Shown here: positions 8,289 to 15,847 of the stretch, in pieces
Position numbering within the stretch: the first letter of the stretch is position 1
How the letters are laid out: each line of letters begins with the position of its first letter
NCBI RefSeq assembly: GCF_965118895.1
Contig: NZ_CBCPJJ010000021.1
Location: 179,929-243,928, forward strand
Direction of reading: 5' to 3'
DNA: 64,000 nt
DNA from: Rahnella inusitata_A
GTDB taxonomy: Bacteria; Pseudomonadota; Gammaproteobacteria; Enterobacterales; Enterobacteriaceae
Notes under the pieces: model-generated
The model's database searches: none
What the model saw: only the letters and a program-made list of their open reading frames with translations
Told to the model about the DNA's origin: nothing
Program-made: the position numbers and the translations under genes

Positions 8289-9910
8289 GTTGTAACATCC
8301 CCCACACACTCCGCCGTAACAACATTTACTACGTTTATTTTCGCCTCCCTGATAACCATTTTTTTCGCTGTTCGATAGGAACCGATAGCCCTCGTCGCTG
8401 TAGCCTTATTATTTCCCGCCTTATGCCGTACATATCGCTGTTTAGACTTGGTAAGATAGGGCGTGAACAATTTCTCAAGGTTCTTAGAACAATGAAAAAG
8501 CTAACCTCTCAAGATATTGATTTGTTTGTTGCAAATATGAATGCTGAAATCTTGGACTATGTTGAGGCTATACCGGCTGATGCACGTCTTGAGGTGCTGG
8601 AAGGGGAAACGACGCCGACACCAGTTCCGATGAAACAGGGCTCCGCTTCATTCTTCAAGAACTACTATGAGGATGCTTTCTTTAACGGCGGCGAGTCCGC
8701 GACGGAAACCTACTTCAATAAAGTCTTGGCGACGGTCTTTGACATCTCCGGTATGGAGAAAGCGATCGCGGACGCCGCGTCAAAATACAGCGTCCTTCTC
8801 CATCAATCTCAGGAAGCTCAACTCGCTTTTCTCGATAGGGATATCTCCGGCTATCGACAGATTCTCAGCGCCATGAAACCAGTTGCCGCGCTTGTTACGC
8901 CAGCCGCTTCCGCCCCAGCGTACAGTGAACCAGAAACGCCCGCATTGACGTTAGCGCAAGCGGTAGAGGGATTCTTGAAGTTTAAATCTGACTGGAAACC
9001 CAAGATTCGTCAGAACAACGGAAAATATCTGGAAATCATTAAAGAAGTGCTGGGGGCTGATACGTCAGTAACGAAGATTACGCGGCGTGATATCAAAAAC
9101 CTTCTTGAAGTCGTGGAAGGGCTACCACTACAAAACAAGACCGCCTATAAGGGGAAAACCGCGAGAGAGCTTATCGAGCTTGATGATATCCCCGAGGATG
9201 ATCTGATCTCATCCAAAACAGTTAAAGATTATCTGAAACTTTGTCAGGGGCTGTTTTCTACTTACCTAACCGGTTATCAGGACGTACTTCCCGCTTCACC
9301 GACTAACAATGTTCGTTATGAGGCGAACAGCACCCGTTATGGCGACTATAGCCTGACGGAAATGAGTAGGTTGGTGACGCATTTTATGACGTTAGATGGC
9401 TGGAAAAAGTGGTCGTTACTTCTGCTGGCCTACACCGGCGCACGTCGGAGTGAGATTATTTCTTTGACGGTTGGGGATGTTCGGTTAGATGAAGATTCAA
9501 ATCGCCATTACATAATGATTGGGCAAAGCAAAACCGATGCCGGAATCCGGCGAGTGCCTTTGTCCGAGCATATTTTGGATATGGGATTTCTGGCCTTTCT
9601 GGAAGACCGGGGGAAGGAGGAAAAAATCTTCCCCGAAATCACCTACGCTAACCAACTGTCCAAAGTTTTTCATGGCATCCGTGATGATTTGGAAATTCCG
9701 TACCTGAACGATTTTAAAGAGCGCCGGGTGATCCATTCTCTGAGGCATACATTCATTACAGCAGCCAGTAAAAAGCATATTACGCAGCTCGTTCAGCGAT
9801 TCGTCGGTCATGAACTATCAAACATAGGACAGACGCAAAATTATACTCACCTGAACAGCTTTACCGTGACTGACCTGCTTCCTATCGCCGACTCCATCAA
9901 CTGGCAATAA
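8273..9910 (+). CDS. Tyrosine-recombinase integrase of the element
   Basis: It should catalyse integration and excision at rnpB. Numbered from this start (545 aa) the catalytic residues are the Arg pair in TGARRSEI (391/392), His488 and Arg491 in HSLRHTF, His513 in VGHE and nucleophile Tyr524 in QNYTHL. The N-terminus (NNIYYVYFRLP) resembles the short beta domain seen on many island integrases; the core-binding region follows around residues 225-340. ATGs at 8234 and 8261 are in frame and possible. I chose 8273 because a GGGA lies 6 bases upstream and the earlier codons fall in repeats. It lies directly after attL, reading inward. Confidence 0.93.
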   Translation: MGYINGCNIPHTLRRNNIYYVYFRLPDNHFFRCSIGTDSPRRCSLIISRLMPYISLFRLGKIGREQFLKVLRTMKKLTSQDIDLFVANMNAEILDYVEAIPADARLEVLEGETTPTPVPMKQGSASFFKNYYEDAFFNGGESATETYFNKVLATVFDISGMEKAIADAASKYSVLLHQSQEAQLAFLDRDISGYRQILSAMKPVAALVTPAASAPAYSEPETPALTLAQAVEGFLKFKSDWKPKIRQNNGKYLEIIKEVLGADTSVTKITRRDIKNLLEVVEGLPLQNKTAYKGKTARELIELDDIPEDDLISSKTVKDYLKLCQGLFSTYLTGYQDVLPASPTNNVRYEANSTRYGDYSLTEMSRLVTHFMTLDGWKKWSLLLLAYTGARRSEIISLTVGDVRLDEDSNRHYIMIGQSKTDAGIRRVPLSEHILDMGFLAFLEDRGKEEKIFPEITYANQLSKVFHGIRDDLEIPYLNDFKERRVIHSLRHTFITAASKKHITQLVQRFVGHELSNIGQTQNYTHLNSFTVTDLLPIADSINWQ

Positions 9911-10025
9911 ATGCGAGTGTTTTAATGCACAAAAACAACATTAATGCAAATGAAAAAATTCTCATTTTGTGCCTTTTGTGATAAAATCATTGTGGGCCAA
10001 TAAATTAGACAAAATAGAGGACACC

Positions 10026-10370
10026 TTGAATGTAACATCACCGCCAGCCGCTTTCGCACCTCCAACTGACGCCGAACGTCTTAAGCTGGCAACAGTTTTA
10101 AATTCCGTTGACCTACGTACAACGACCCTGCGAATTAACGTTCTCCACTATCTGAATATCGCAGATGTGCCGGTAACAGCAGAAGCAGTCAGCCGCTTCG
10201 TGGACCTTCCCCTTTCAACGGCATATAGAACTCTCACCGCGCTTGAGATTAACCGTCTGGCAGGCGTGACCTTCGAACGCGGACATGTAACGCGTTGGTT
10301 CCGGTTCCTCCCGGAGACACCACAACACTGTCCGGCATGTGGGCAGAGCTTCTATACAGAGTACGCATAA
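10026..10370 (+). CDS. Fur-like winged-helix protein
   Basis: The 114-aa protein looks like a short winged-helix regulator: LRTTTLRINVLHYL, then VTAEAVSRFVDLPLSTAYRTLTALE, which resembles the DNA-binding helices of Fur-family proteins (the STxYRTL element). A C-terminal CPACG motif could be half of a zinc site. It lacks the Fur dimerisation domain. The TTG at 10026 has an AGAGGA sequence about 5 bases upstream and is preferred over the GTG at 9969. It follows the integrase by 115 bases and may regulate the element or act in excision; that is inference. Confidence 0.6.
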   Translation: MNVTSPPAAFAPPTDAERLKLATVLNSVDLRTTTLRINVLHYLNIADVPVTAEAVSRFVDLPLSTAYRTLTALEINRLAGVTFERGHVTRWFRFLPETPQHCPACGQSFYTEYA

Positions 10371-10420
10371 GCCGTACACACAAACACCGATGAGATGACC
10401 GCATATTACGGTTGCAAAAA

Positions 10421-10492
10421 ATGACGCTCACCAGAGAGCGCCAGAGGCCTGCTATGGCCCTTACTCACCAATTCCAGAGGATTACACAATGA
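10421..10492 (+). CDS. Possible 23-codon leader ORF
   Basis: A frame MTLTRERQRPAMALTHQFQ... ends with a TGA that overlaps the ATG of the next gene (ATGA at 10489-10492). No good Shine-Dalgarno sequence precedes it. It may couple translation to the downstream gene, or be chance. Confidence 0.25.
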   Translation: MTLTRERQRPAMALTHQFQRITQ

Positions 10493-10995
10493 CAAAGAAG
10501 ACAGCACACAGCGCCGCTGAGGGCGATCTAAAGGCATTCCTGAGCGAGGCCGCCGAAAGATTCCAACCTGACGCCAACGTACTGGCAGCGCGGATTGATA
10601 CCGCCGTCAAACGGCATACAGCTACCAGCACCACACAGCGTTTAAATGCTCCCGCTCCGCTGGCTATCCAACAACTCCAAGAGAGGATTCTGGAAGGGTG
10701 GCGATATGACATCGGAATCCCTCAGTCGGTCTATCTCGCTGGTAGCTCGGGGAATATGGCAATCACGCTGCGCAAACCAGAATCACTGGTGAAGCAGGAG
10801 ATTGCCGACCTGAAAAGACAGGTTGAGGATGCATATCACGACGAGCTGGCAAACGCGATGGAACTCGAAGTCGACAAACTGGTACAAGACGCAGCCAACG
10901 AGACACAGCGCCTTGCTGAGGAAGCCGCAGCCACAGAACAGGACGCTATGCGAAAGCTCCTCCGCGATATGCTCCTGACTGGAGCGACTGTATGA
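10489..10995 (+). CDS. Hypothetical coiled-coil protein of the element
   Basis: The 168-aa protein matches no family I recognise. It starts at an ATG with CCAGAGGA about 7 bases upstream. The C-terminal half (about residues 95-160) is rich in Glu, Ala, Lys and Gln with a heptad-like pattern, so a coiled coil is likely. There is no signal peptide or membrane segment. Its stop overlaps the next small gene by ATGA, which with the position before the replication protein suggests one early transcript. Confidence 0.7.
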   Translation: MTKKTAHSAAEGDLKAFLSEAAERFQPDANVLAARIDTAVKRHTATSTTQRLNAPAPLAIQQLQERILEGWRYDIGIPQSVYLAGSSGNMAITLRKPESLVKQEIADLKRQVEDAYHDELANAMELEVDKLVQDAANETQRLAEEAAATEQDAMRKLLRDMLLTGATV

Positions 10996-11135
10996 GCGAG
11001 ACCAAAAGCGGGCCACCAGCGCCCGCATATATCGCCCCAGAAGCTCTGGAACGTGCAATAGCCGCAGCTCGTAAAATCAGGGAAGCCAACCCGGAAAAGT
11101 ACAAATCCGTTCCAGCCTCACCGAAACTTTTCTGA
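10992..11135 (+). CDS. Small hypothetical protein (47 aa)
   Basis: The frame MSETKSGPPAPAYIAPEALE...KLF starts in an ATGA overlap with the gene before, a typical coupled start. Composition is soluble, with Pro at the N-terminus and an amphipathic AIAAARKIREANPEKY helix. I do not recognise it. Codon use resembles its neighbours. Confidence 0.55.
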   Translation: MSETKSGPPAPAYIAPEALERAIAAARKIREANPEKYKSVPASPKLF

Positions 11136-11261
11136 GTGAAGAATCTGGCAATTTGTACGACTCCGCGCCAGCAGTGGCGCGGCATGGAGATTCTTTAAGA
11201 ACGCAGTAACCGTACTGGTTCTTATTAATACCTGTAATACCCACCATCAACTGGAGGAACA

Positions 11262-11924
11262 TTGAACCATGCAGTAACCAGCCATTACGACAATGGCAGA
11301 TACCACCTTATTAACTCAGCTAACTACACCTTCGACGACAACACGTATCGCCTGAACTTCAAACCTGACAGCAAACGCCATGCGCCGATCCGTCAGGAGA
11401 TAATCGACAGCTTCATTACCCAGCTCTGCGCGATGCAGTCCCATTACAGCAAAATATTCGCCTTCCGGTTCGACCTGTCAGTACCGGTAGGAATGTCCGT
11501 CTCAGAGAGTAACAAGCTAATCAGCGACCTGTTTACCCGGTTGCGTGGCAAGTTCACAGCCAAACGCTGGAATGGGCAGCCGATTAAGAAATTTGCATAT
11601 GGCTGGGTTCGTGAACTGGAGAAGGCAAAACAGGTTCATTACCACTGCTGGATCGCCTTGCCCCGCTTTCAGGTCAGAGTTGCTGGATTCGGCAACGAGG
11701 GCGTATACGGGCTGATAAGCATGTTCTGGAGTGAACTGACAGCCCAAGCTGGTCGCGCCCACCTATGTGATGGCTCATACACCATCAACCGGGATGACCA
11801 CTCATCGCTGGTGGAACTGGTTGAGCGTGTCTCCTACCTCGCTAAAGCGCGTGGAAAATATTCTACAGGGGACGGGCAGCGTATGTTTTCTGCATCAAAG
11901 TTGAAAATACTGACCGCTGCTTAA
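11262..11924 (+). CDS. YfjJ/YagK-type, inovirus Gp2-like replication protein
   Basis: The 220-aa protein resembles the YagK/YfjJ C-terminal domain family, also called inovirus Gp2 family, found on P4-like islands and filamentous phages. The HYHCWIALP segment supplies a His-x-His motif typical of HUH endonucleases, and GWVRELEKAKQVHYH before it is typical of the family. A rolling-circle type nicking role is therefore likely but not shown. The TTG start at 11262 is preceded by GGAGGA at 4 bases. It is the only replication-type gene in the element. Confidence 0.75.
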   Translation: MNHAVTSHYDNGRYHLINSANYTFDDNTYRLNFKPDSKRHAPIRQEIIDSFITQLCAMQSHYSKIFAFRFDLSVPVGMSVSESNKLISDLFTRLRGKFTAKRWNGQPIKKFAYGWVRELEKAKQVHYHCWIALPRFQVRVAGFGNEGVYGLISMFWSELTAQAGRAHLCDGSYTINRDDHSSLVELVERVSYLAKARGKYSTGDGQRMFSASKLKILTAA

Positions 11925-12140
11925 CCGGGTTCGCCTCTAACGGGCAATCCATACGCACAAGAAAAATATCTGGGTCATTTCCCATGACAAATTTGTCTCC
12001 AGCAGGCGCACCAACGCCCACAGCGATCCACACGCCGCCGGTTTTCTCACATTAAACAGGCAATAAAAATCCCCGCACATGGCGAGGATCTCAATACGCC
12101 CGACCGTCTTAGGTCGGTGCTTTGGATTGTGGACGGCGGA
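11925..12140. terminator. Intergenic stretch with a hairpin between convergent genes
   Basis: This 216-base gap separates the replication gene from the convergent resolvase gene. A CCGACC / GGTCGG stem with a 6-base loop lies at 12100-12117. It lacks a clear T run, so terminator function is uncertain. I see nothing else here. Confidence 0.3.
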
Positions 12141-12773
12141 TTAGCCAGTGATAGCGGTATCTTTCAGACTCTTGCTCACTTTGGCAACCGTCGCACGGGA
12201 ACAGTTCACCGTTTCCATGATATCACTGTACGACATACCCGCTTTCAGCAGTCTGGCGATCTTCTCGTTGCGCTGGGCGTCTTCCGGGCGACCTTTGTAT
12301 TTGCCAGCCTCCTTCGCCTTGCTGATTCCTTGCTCCTGACGGCGTTTACGGTCGGTGTAGTCCTTACGTGCAATGGCGGCGAGCATATCCAACATCATCC
12401 CGTTCAATGCTTCCAGCATACGGTTAGTAAACTCATCGCCGGACTGGATTAGCTGGTGGCTGGTAGGTAAGTCTAACGCTACAATCCTGATCCCCTTGTT
12501 GCTGATGGTCTGCCGCAATACCTGCCAGTCGTCCGTCTTTAAGCGGCTCAGGCGGTCTACCTGCTCCACAAGCAATACGTCATCCTTCTGTGCGATATCC
12601 AGCAACCGGAACAACTCAGGGCGCTGCAAAGACGCTCCCGACTCGTTCTCTGTGAAATAGGTGGCGATGGTCATACCCTTAGAATGAGCGAACTCATCAA
12701 GCTGCTCTCTGGCGCGTGATGCGTTCTGCTCTTTAGTCGAGGCTCTGAGGTAGGCATAAACACGTGATGTCAT
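12141..12773 (-). CDS. Serine recombinase (resolvase/invertase family)
   Basis: The 210-aa protein has the small serine-recombinase layout: N-terminal catalytic domain with YLRAST (Ser12 nucleophile), then VEQVDRLSRLKTDDWQ, and a C-terminal DNA-binding part with KYKGRPEDAQRNEKIARLLKAG and a helix-turn-helix (SYSDIMETVNCSRATVAKV). Such proteins resolve multimers or invert DNA. Three direct repeats lie upstream of its start. With a tyrosine integrase also present, a role in resolving replicated dimers of the element is a reasonable inference. Confidence 0.9.
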   Translation of the reverse strand: MTSRVYAYLRASTKEQNASRAREQLDEFAHSKGMTIATYFTENESGASLQRPELFRLLDIAQKDDVLLVEQVDRLSRLKTDDWQVLRQTISNKGIRIVALDLPTSHQLIQSGDEFTNRMLEALNGMMLDMLAAIARKDYTDRKRRQEQGISKAKEAGKYKGRPEDAQRNEKIARLLKAGMSYSDIMETVNCSRATVAKVSKSLKDTAITG

Positions 12774-12802
12774 GGCGGCGTCCCTTGTTAGTCTGTTTTT
12801 AG

Positions 12803-12871
12803 TGGTTCAATAATAACAGTCTATTAAGAGTGGTTCAATAAATGTTTTTCCCGGCCTGACTGGTTCAATAA
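12803..12871. repeat. Three TGGTTCAATAA direct repeats upstream of the resolvase gene
   Basis: TGGTTCAATAA occurs at 12803-12813, 12831-12841 and 12861-12871, spaced 28 and 30 bases. They lie 30-100 bases upstream of the resolvase start. They may be resolvase subsites (a res-like region) or operators for its autoregulation. Confidence 0.6.
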
Positions 12872-13120
12872 ACCAGTGCCTATTTAGGTATACTCAAAAG
12901 AGACTTATAGGATAATGAGAGCAGGCAAGATATTTGAGATTAATGGCGAATAGTCCGAACGCATCCACTAAGCAGGCTTGGCTGTGTTCCATGAATGCTG
13001 GTACAACCAGATATTTCCACTACCATTTCGCCATAAAGTCAGGCCATATGTATATCTGTGTGAGGGGGGGGGAATTCCAAAAGATGAGCCTCACATGAGG
13101 CTCCATCCAACAAACAAAAA
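12872..13120. other. Intergenic region of the element
   Basis: About 250 bases between the resolvase promoter side and the small membrane gene on the minus strand. It contains a run of nine G (near 13064-13072). I see no convincing gene; a frame on the plus strand from 12978 has no family resemblance. Confidence 0.5.
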
Positions 13121-13384
13121 TTATCCCATCCAACCCGCCTGCTTGGCTGCTTTCCGCATTGCCGGTTGTCCGCCATAGATAGCGGCAAATCCAGTCATAT
13201 CATTATTGAGCATGAGACACATACGCCAAGTCAGACTTGCTGCGGTGGCATTAGCTCTTGTGATGTCATACGTCTCTTCATAGATAGAAAGAAAGGTAAA
13301 CGCACGACAAGATTGAAACGTGATATAACGGCCAATCCAAACAAATGCACCGACTGCAATAGCAATACCGATGATAATTTCCAT
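13121..13384 (-). CDS. Small single-span membrane protein, hypothetical
   Basis: The 87-aa frame starts with a hydrophobic segment (MEIIIGIAIAVGAFVWIGRY) that would span the membrane once, followed by a soluble C-terminal part. No strong Shine-Dalgarno sequence is visible, so the call is moderate. It lies among other cargo-like minus-strand genes in the right half of the element. Confidence 0.45.
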   Translation of the reverse strand: MEIIIGIAIAVGAFVWIGRYITFQSCRAFTFLSIYEETYDITRANATAASLTWRMCLMLNNDMTGFAAIYGGQPAMRKAAKQAGWMG

Positions 13385-13584
13385 ACCAGATACACCAAGT
13401 TAGCCCGAAAAACGTAACGACAGGCCTCTTCTACAGAAGGCTCTGCCCCATCACTGTCACTACCGATTTGAACTCTTATCCACATCGCCAAAGTAAAACA
13501 TTGGCACTGACAACACCTGACGAGCATCACTAAAACAAATCTGCAAATCAAGGGTTACATATCAGTTATTTCTGAGAAAAATAT

Positions 13585-14199
13585 TTAGCGGAAGTCCTTC
13601 ATTGTGTATCTGTACGCGCTATCATCGGAATTGGCGTACAACTCGGTGATGGTCAGTGAGGCATCATTGATGGCAAACTCGACATTGAAATCAACATTCC
13701 CCTTTCCGTTCCAGCGGTTGGTACTTTGCCCTGATTCAGTCCAGATCACATTGTTGCCAGATAATTTGCAATCGATTGAATATTGATTGCCGTCAGACGG
13801 ACGGCGATAAGAAATTTTATACACGCCAGCCGTATTCGCTTTTGCAGCTTTGAGTGTACCCATATCGCGCCCCATCATTCCAGCAATCGCAGCTTTACAA
13901 ACCTGAGCAGTGGAAAACGGTCGAGTTTCCGCAGAAGGCAAATCTACCGGAGCGGCAACTTTCATTTTTGTCATGCCAGAAGGTGCAAACGTGCTCTCAG
14001 AGTTTCCTGCTGAAACCACATCCTTTGCTGGCTCTGGTTTGTCATCAGTAAACACGACCCACCCGGCCCAGCCTATTACTGCCAGTAGAAAGATTCCTTT
14101 GAACGGTGAAATATAAGGTTTTTTTATTCCACAGGACGTGCACACCTTCGCGCTGCTCGAAATACTATGCCCACATTCACGGCATTTTTTCATTGCCAT
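13585..14199 (-). CDS. Zinc-ribbon membrane protein, hypothetical
   Basis: The 204-aa protein starts with a zinc ribbon (CRECGHSISSSAKVCTSCG, two CxxC pairs), then one membrane helix (about residues 34-50, FKGIFLLAVIGWAGWVVF), then a mainly extracytoplasmic domain with two Cys residues (residues about 105 and 143). The zinc ribbon and anchor are clear; the C-terminal domain I do not recognise. Such architecture is common among phage and island cargo. It precedes the convergent small genes and may be co-transcribed with the 80-aa secreted protein upstream (9 bases apart). Confidence 0.75.
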   Translation of the reverse strand: MAMKKCRECGHSISSSAKVCTSCGIKKPYISPFKGIFLLAVIGWAGWVVFTDDKPEPAKDVVSAGNSESTFAPSGMTKMKVAAPVDLPSAETRPFSTAQVCKAAIAGMMGRDMGTLKAAKANTAGVYKISYRRPSDGNQYSIDCKLSGNNVIWTESGQSTNRWNGKGNVDFNVEFAINDASLTITELYANSDDSAYRYTMKDFR

Positions 14200-14208
14200 A
14201 TCCGGGCC

Positions 14209-14451
14209 TCAATCATTGACTTCAACAATCCAGCGACCACCATGATCCTTGATAGTGTACTCGTAAACATCGTCACAAAAGACGGTGAACGAATTGCTGA
14301 ATTGAGCAGGATAGACTCCCTTAACCCTGTTGCACTTATAACCAGCCCCCTGGATCAGCGCTTTAGCCTCAGCTTTCATTTCAGGGGAACCATCGTCCGC
14401 GTATGCATTACCCACCAACAACCCCAGCACAACCAGAAGTATCGTTTTCAA
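14209..14451 (-). CDS. Small secreted protein (80 aa), hypothetical
   Basis: A TTG at 14451 is preceded by AAGGAG with a 6-base gap, so I place the start there and not at the upstream ATG (14490). The product opens with a signal peptide (about 18 residues, LLVVLGLLVGNAYA then DDG). The mature part of about 60 residues has two Cys (YKCNRV and VFCDD) that could form a disulfide. Family unknown. It sits 9 bases before the zinc-ribbon membrane gene. Confidence 0.65.
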   Translation of the reverse strand: MKTILLVVLGLLVGNAYADDGSPEMKAEAKALIQGAGYKCNRVKGVYPAQFSNSFTVFCDDVYEYTIKDHGGRWIVEVND

Positions 14452-14616
14452 AATCAGCTCCTTGAACAGAATGACACCGTGAAAAATCAAAATTCATCTT
14501 AACCACTATAATAAATTAATTAGATCTTAAAGATCAGTCTTATCGATCGATTAAGATGATAAATTACATGTATGAATCGTGAACAGCACAGAGTGACTCA
14601 AAAGGAGCAGGTCGAA

Positions 14617-14826
14617 ATGAAGGGTTTTTCTTTGATTTTTTACGGTTTATTGATGTCATTCAACGTCGCCGCAGGGCAGATCACTATGAATGCACCGGAG
14701 CAATCAACCACGGCGAGTGGACAAACGTTGTGTGTCTATAGCAATTCTATCTACACGTTTACGTACGTCACGAAGTCAAAGCATTGCCCGTACAGTAAGA
14801 CGTTCGACACTGAGGATGCTGATTAA
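14617..14826 (+). CDS. Small secreted protein (69 aa), hypothetical
   Basis: The ATG at 14617 follows AAAGGAG at about 9 bases, so it is preferred over 14572. The N-terminus is a signal peptide (GFSLIFYGLLMSFNVAAG), and the mature part has two Cys residues (LCVYSN, HCPYS). It is the last gene before the right end of the element and is divergent from the 80-aa secreted protein. I do not recognise it. Confidence 0.55.
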   Translation: MKGFSLIFYGLLMSFNVAAGQITMNAPEQSTTASGQTLCVYSNSIYTFTYVTKSKHCPYSKTFDTEDAD

Positions 14827-14865
14827 ATCAGGTACGGTTAGTAAGTGTGAAGGCAGACTTTATCC

Positions 14866-14897
14866 GGGATACAAAGTGCGATACATTAAGTGATACA
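14866..14897. repeat. Right integrase arm-type repeats
   Basis: Three units, GGGATACA (14866-14873), GCGATACA (14878-14885) and GTGATACA (14890-14897), repeat every 12 bases, matching the GGGATACA core and 12-bp period of the left arm. An inverted pair ACTAACA (14900-14906) / TGTTAGT (14932-14938) lies between them and the core. Confidence 0.65.
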
Positions 14898-14947
14898 CGA
14901 CTAACACAGCGCCAGAGCACACGTGATGTACTGTTAGTTGAAGGTGA

Positions 14948-14963
14948 CTTAACGGTCAACTCC
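14948..14963. repeat. Right attachment-site core (attR)
   Basis: CTTAACGGTCAACTCC is identical to the end of rnpB at 8193-8208. Ordinary chromosomal sequence resumes directly after it. Confidence 0.88.
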
Positions 14964-14973
14964 CTCGTCAAAA

Positions 14974-15015
14974 GAAAGCCCGCGCAGATAACTCTGTGCG
15001 GGCTTTCGCCTTTCT
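14974..15015. terminator. Terminator-like hairpin, probably the displaced rnpB terminator
   Basis: A 14-bp stem, GAAAGCCCGCGCAG (14974-14987) with CTGTGCGGGCTTTC (14994-15007), one G-U pair, followed by CGCCTTTCT. It begins 11 bases after attR, so before integration it would have lain directly downstream of rnpB. On the minus strand it is followed by TTTT and could also end yhaK transcription. Confidence 0.75.
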
Positions 15016-15032
15016 GTGATTCGCAAAATATT

Positions 15033-15737
15033 TTAGACCGGCAAATCGATCAGCAATGCCCGCAGCGGCGTGCTGGCGGAGACGGTCAGGCTATTTTCCT
15101 GATGAATGAACGCGCCATCGCCGCAGGTCAGTTTTTGGGATTCGCGGCTGGCTGAGCCCTGCGCATCCACCTGTCCATGAATTGACTGTAAATACGCACG
15201 AGGCCCGCGGATTGGAATCGAAATATGTTCGCCCGCGGCTAAATCCAGATGATGGATCCACACGCTTTGCCGCAGTTGCAGGCTGCCCGCTTCGCCATCC
15301 GGAGAAGCCAGCAGGAAACTTTTCGTATTTGGCAGCGCCATTTTTTGCGTCACCGGATTTTCATGCTCCGGGCAGGCATCGAGCCACAGCTGCATCCGCG
15401 TCAGCGGTTGTTTATCGCTGGTGTTCAACTCGCTGTAGCTGACGTTGGCCTGGGTCGATAACAACGCCGCTTCTCCCGCTTTTACGCGCACGCTGTGCCC
15501 TTCACTGTCGCGGTACTCGGCTTCTCCCTGCAATACCAGATTCAACACATCCACACGCGGATAGGTTCGCGGCTGAAAACTGGCACCTGGCGCCAGCACT
15601 TCCTGATTCAGCACGCGCAGTGAGGCGTAGCCCATCAATTTAGGATCGAAGTAGTGGCCAAAGGAAAACGTGTAGCGGGCTTGCAGCCAGCCAAAGTCAG
15701 CGGTGCCGCACTCTTTTGCCGTTCTGCTGGTAATCAT
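15033..15737 (-). CDS. yhaK: Pirin-family protein YhaK
   Basis: YhaK is a bicupin of the pirin family; in E. coli it is a redox-sensitive cytosolic protein of unsettled function. The 234-aa product follows E. coli YhaK closely (YTFSFGHYFDPKL, VLNQEVLAPGASFQPRTYP, THE RMQLWLDACP region, and LTCGDGAFI). The ATG at 15737 has GAGG 7 bases upstream and gives the E. coli N-terminus MITSRTAKECG; a longer frame to 15764 is less likely. It is divergent from the LysR gene yhaJ, as in E. coli. Confidence 0.94.
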   Translation of the reverse strand: MITSRTAKECGTADFGWLQARYTFSFGHYFDPKLMGYASLRVLNQEVLAPGASFQPRTYPRVDVLNLVLQGEAEYRDSEGHSVRVKAGEAALLSTQANVSYSELNTSDKQPLTRMQLWLDACPEHENPVTQKMALPNTKSFLLASPDGEAGSLQLRQSVWIHHLDLAAGEHISIPIRGPRAYLQSIHGQVDAQGSASRESQKLTCGDGAFIHQENSLTVSASTPLRALLIDLPV

Positions 15738-15847
15738 GGCGGTCGCCTCAGTTAAAAATTTCAATGGATAAATGGTAAGCGTCTGGACGTGTGATTGTTA
15801 GCCAGTTAATCTGGTCGCTATATTCAAATTTCCTGAAAGAGAAAAGA

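Noticed and set aside
12978..13178. 66-aa frame on the plus strand in the element
   Set aside because: No family resemblance or ribosome site, and it overlaps the better supported minus-strand small membrane gene.
13231..13551. 106-aa minus-strand frame
   Set aside because: Overlaps the 87-aa frame in another phase, and its composition looks random.
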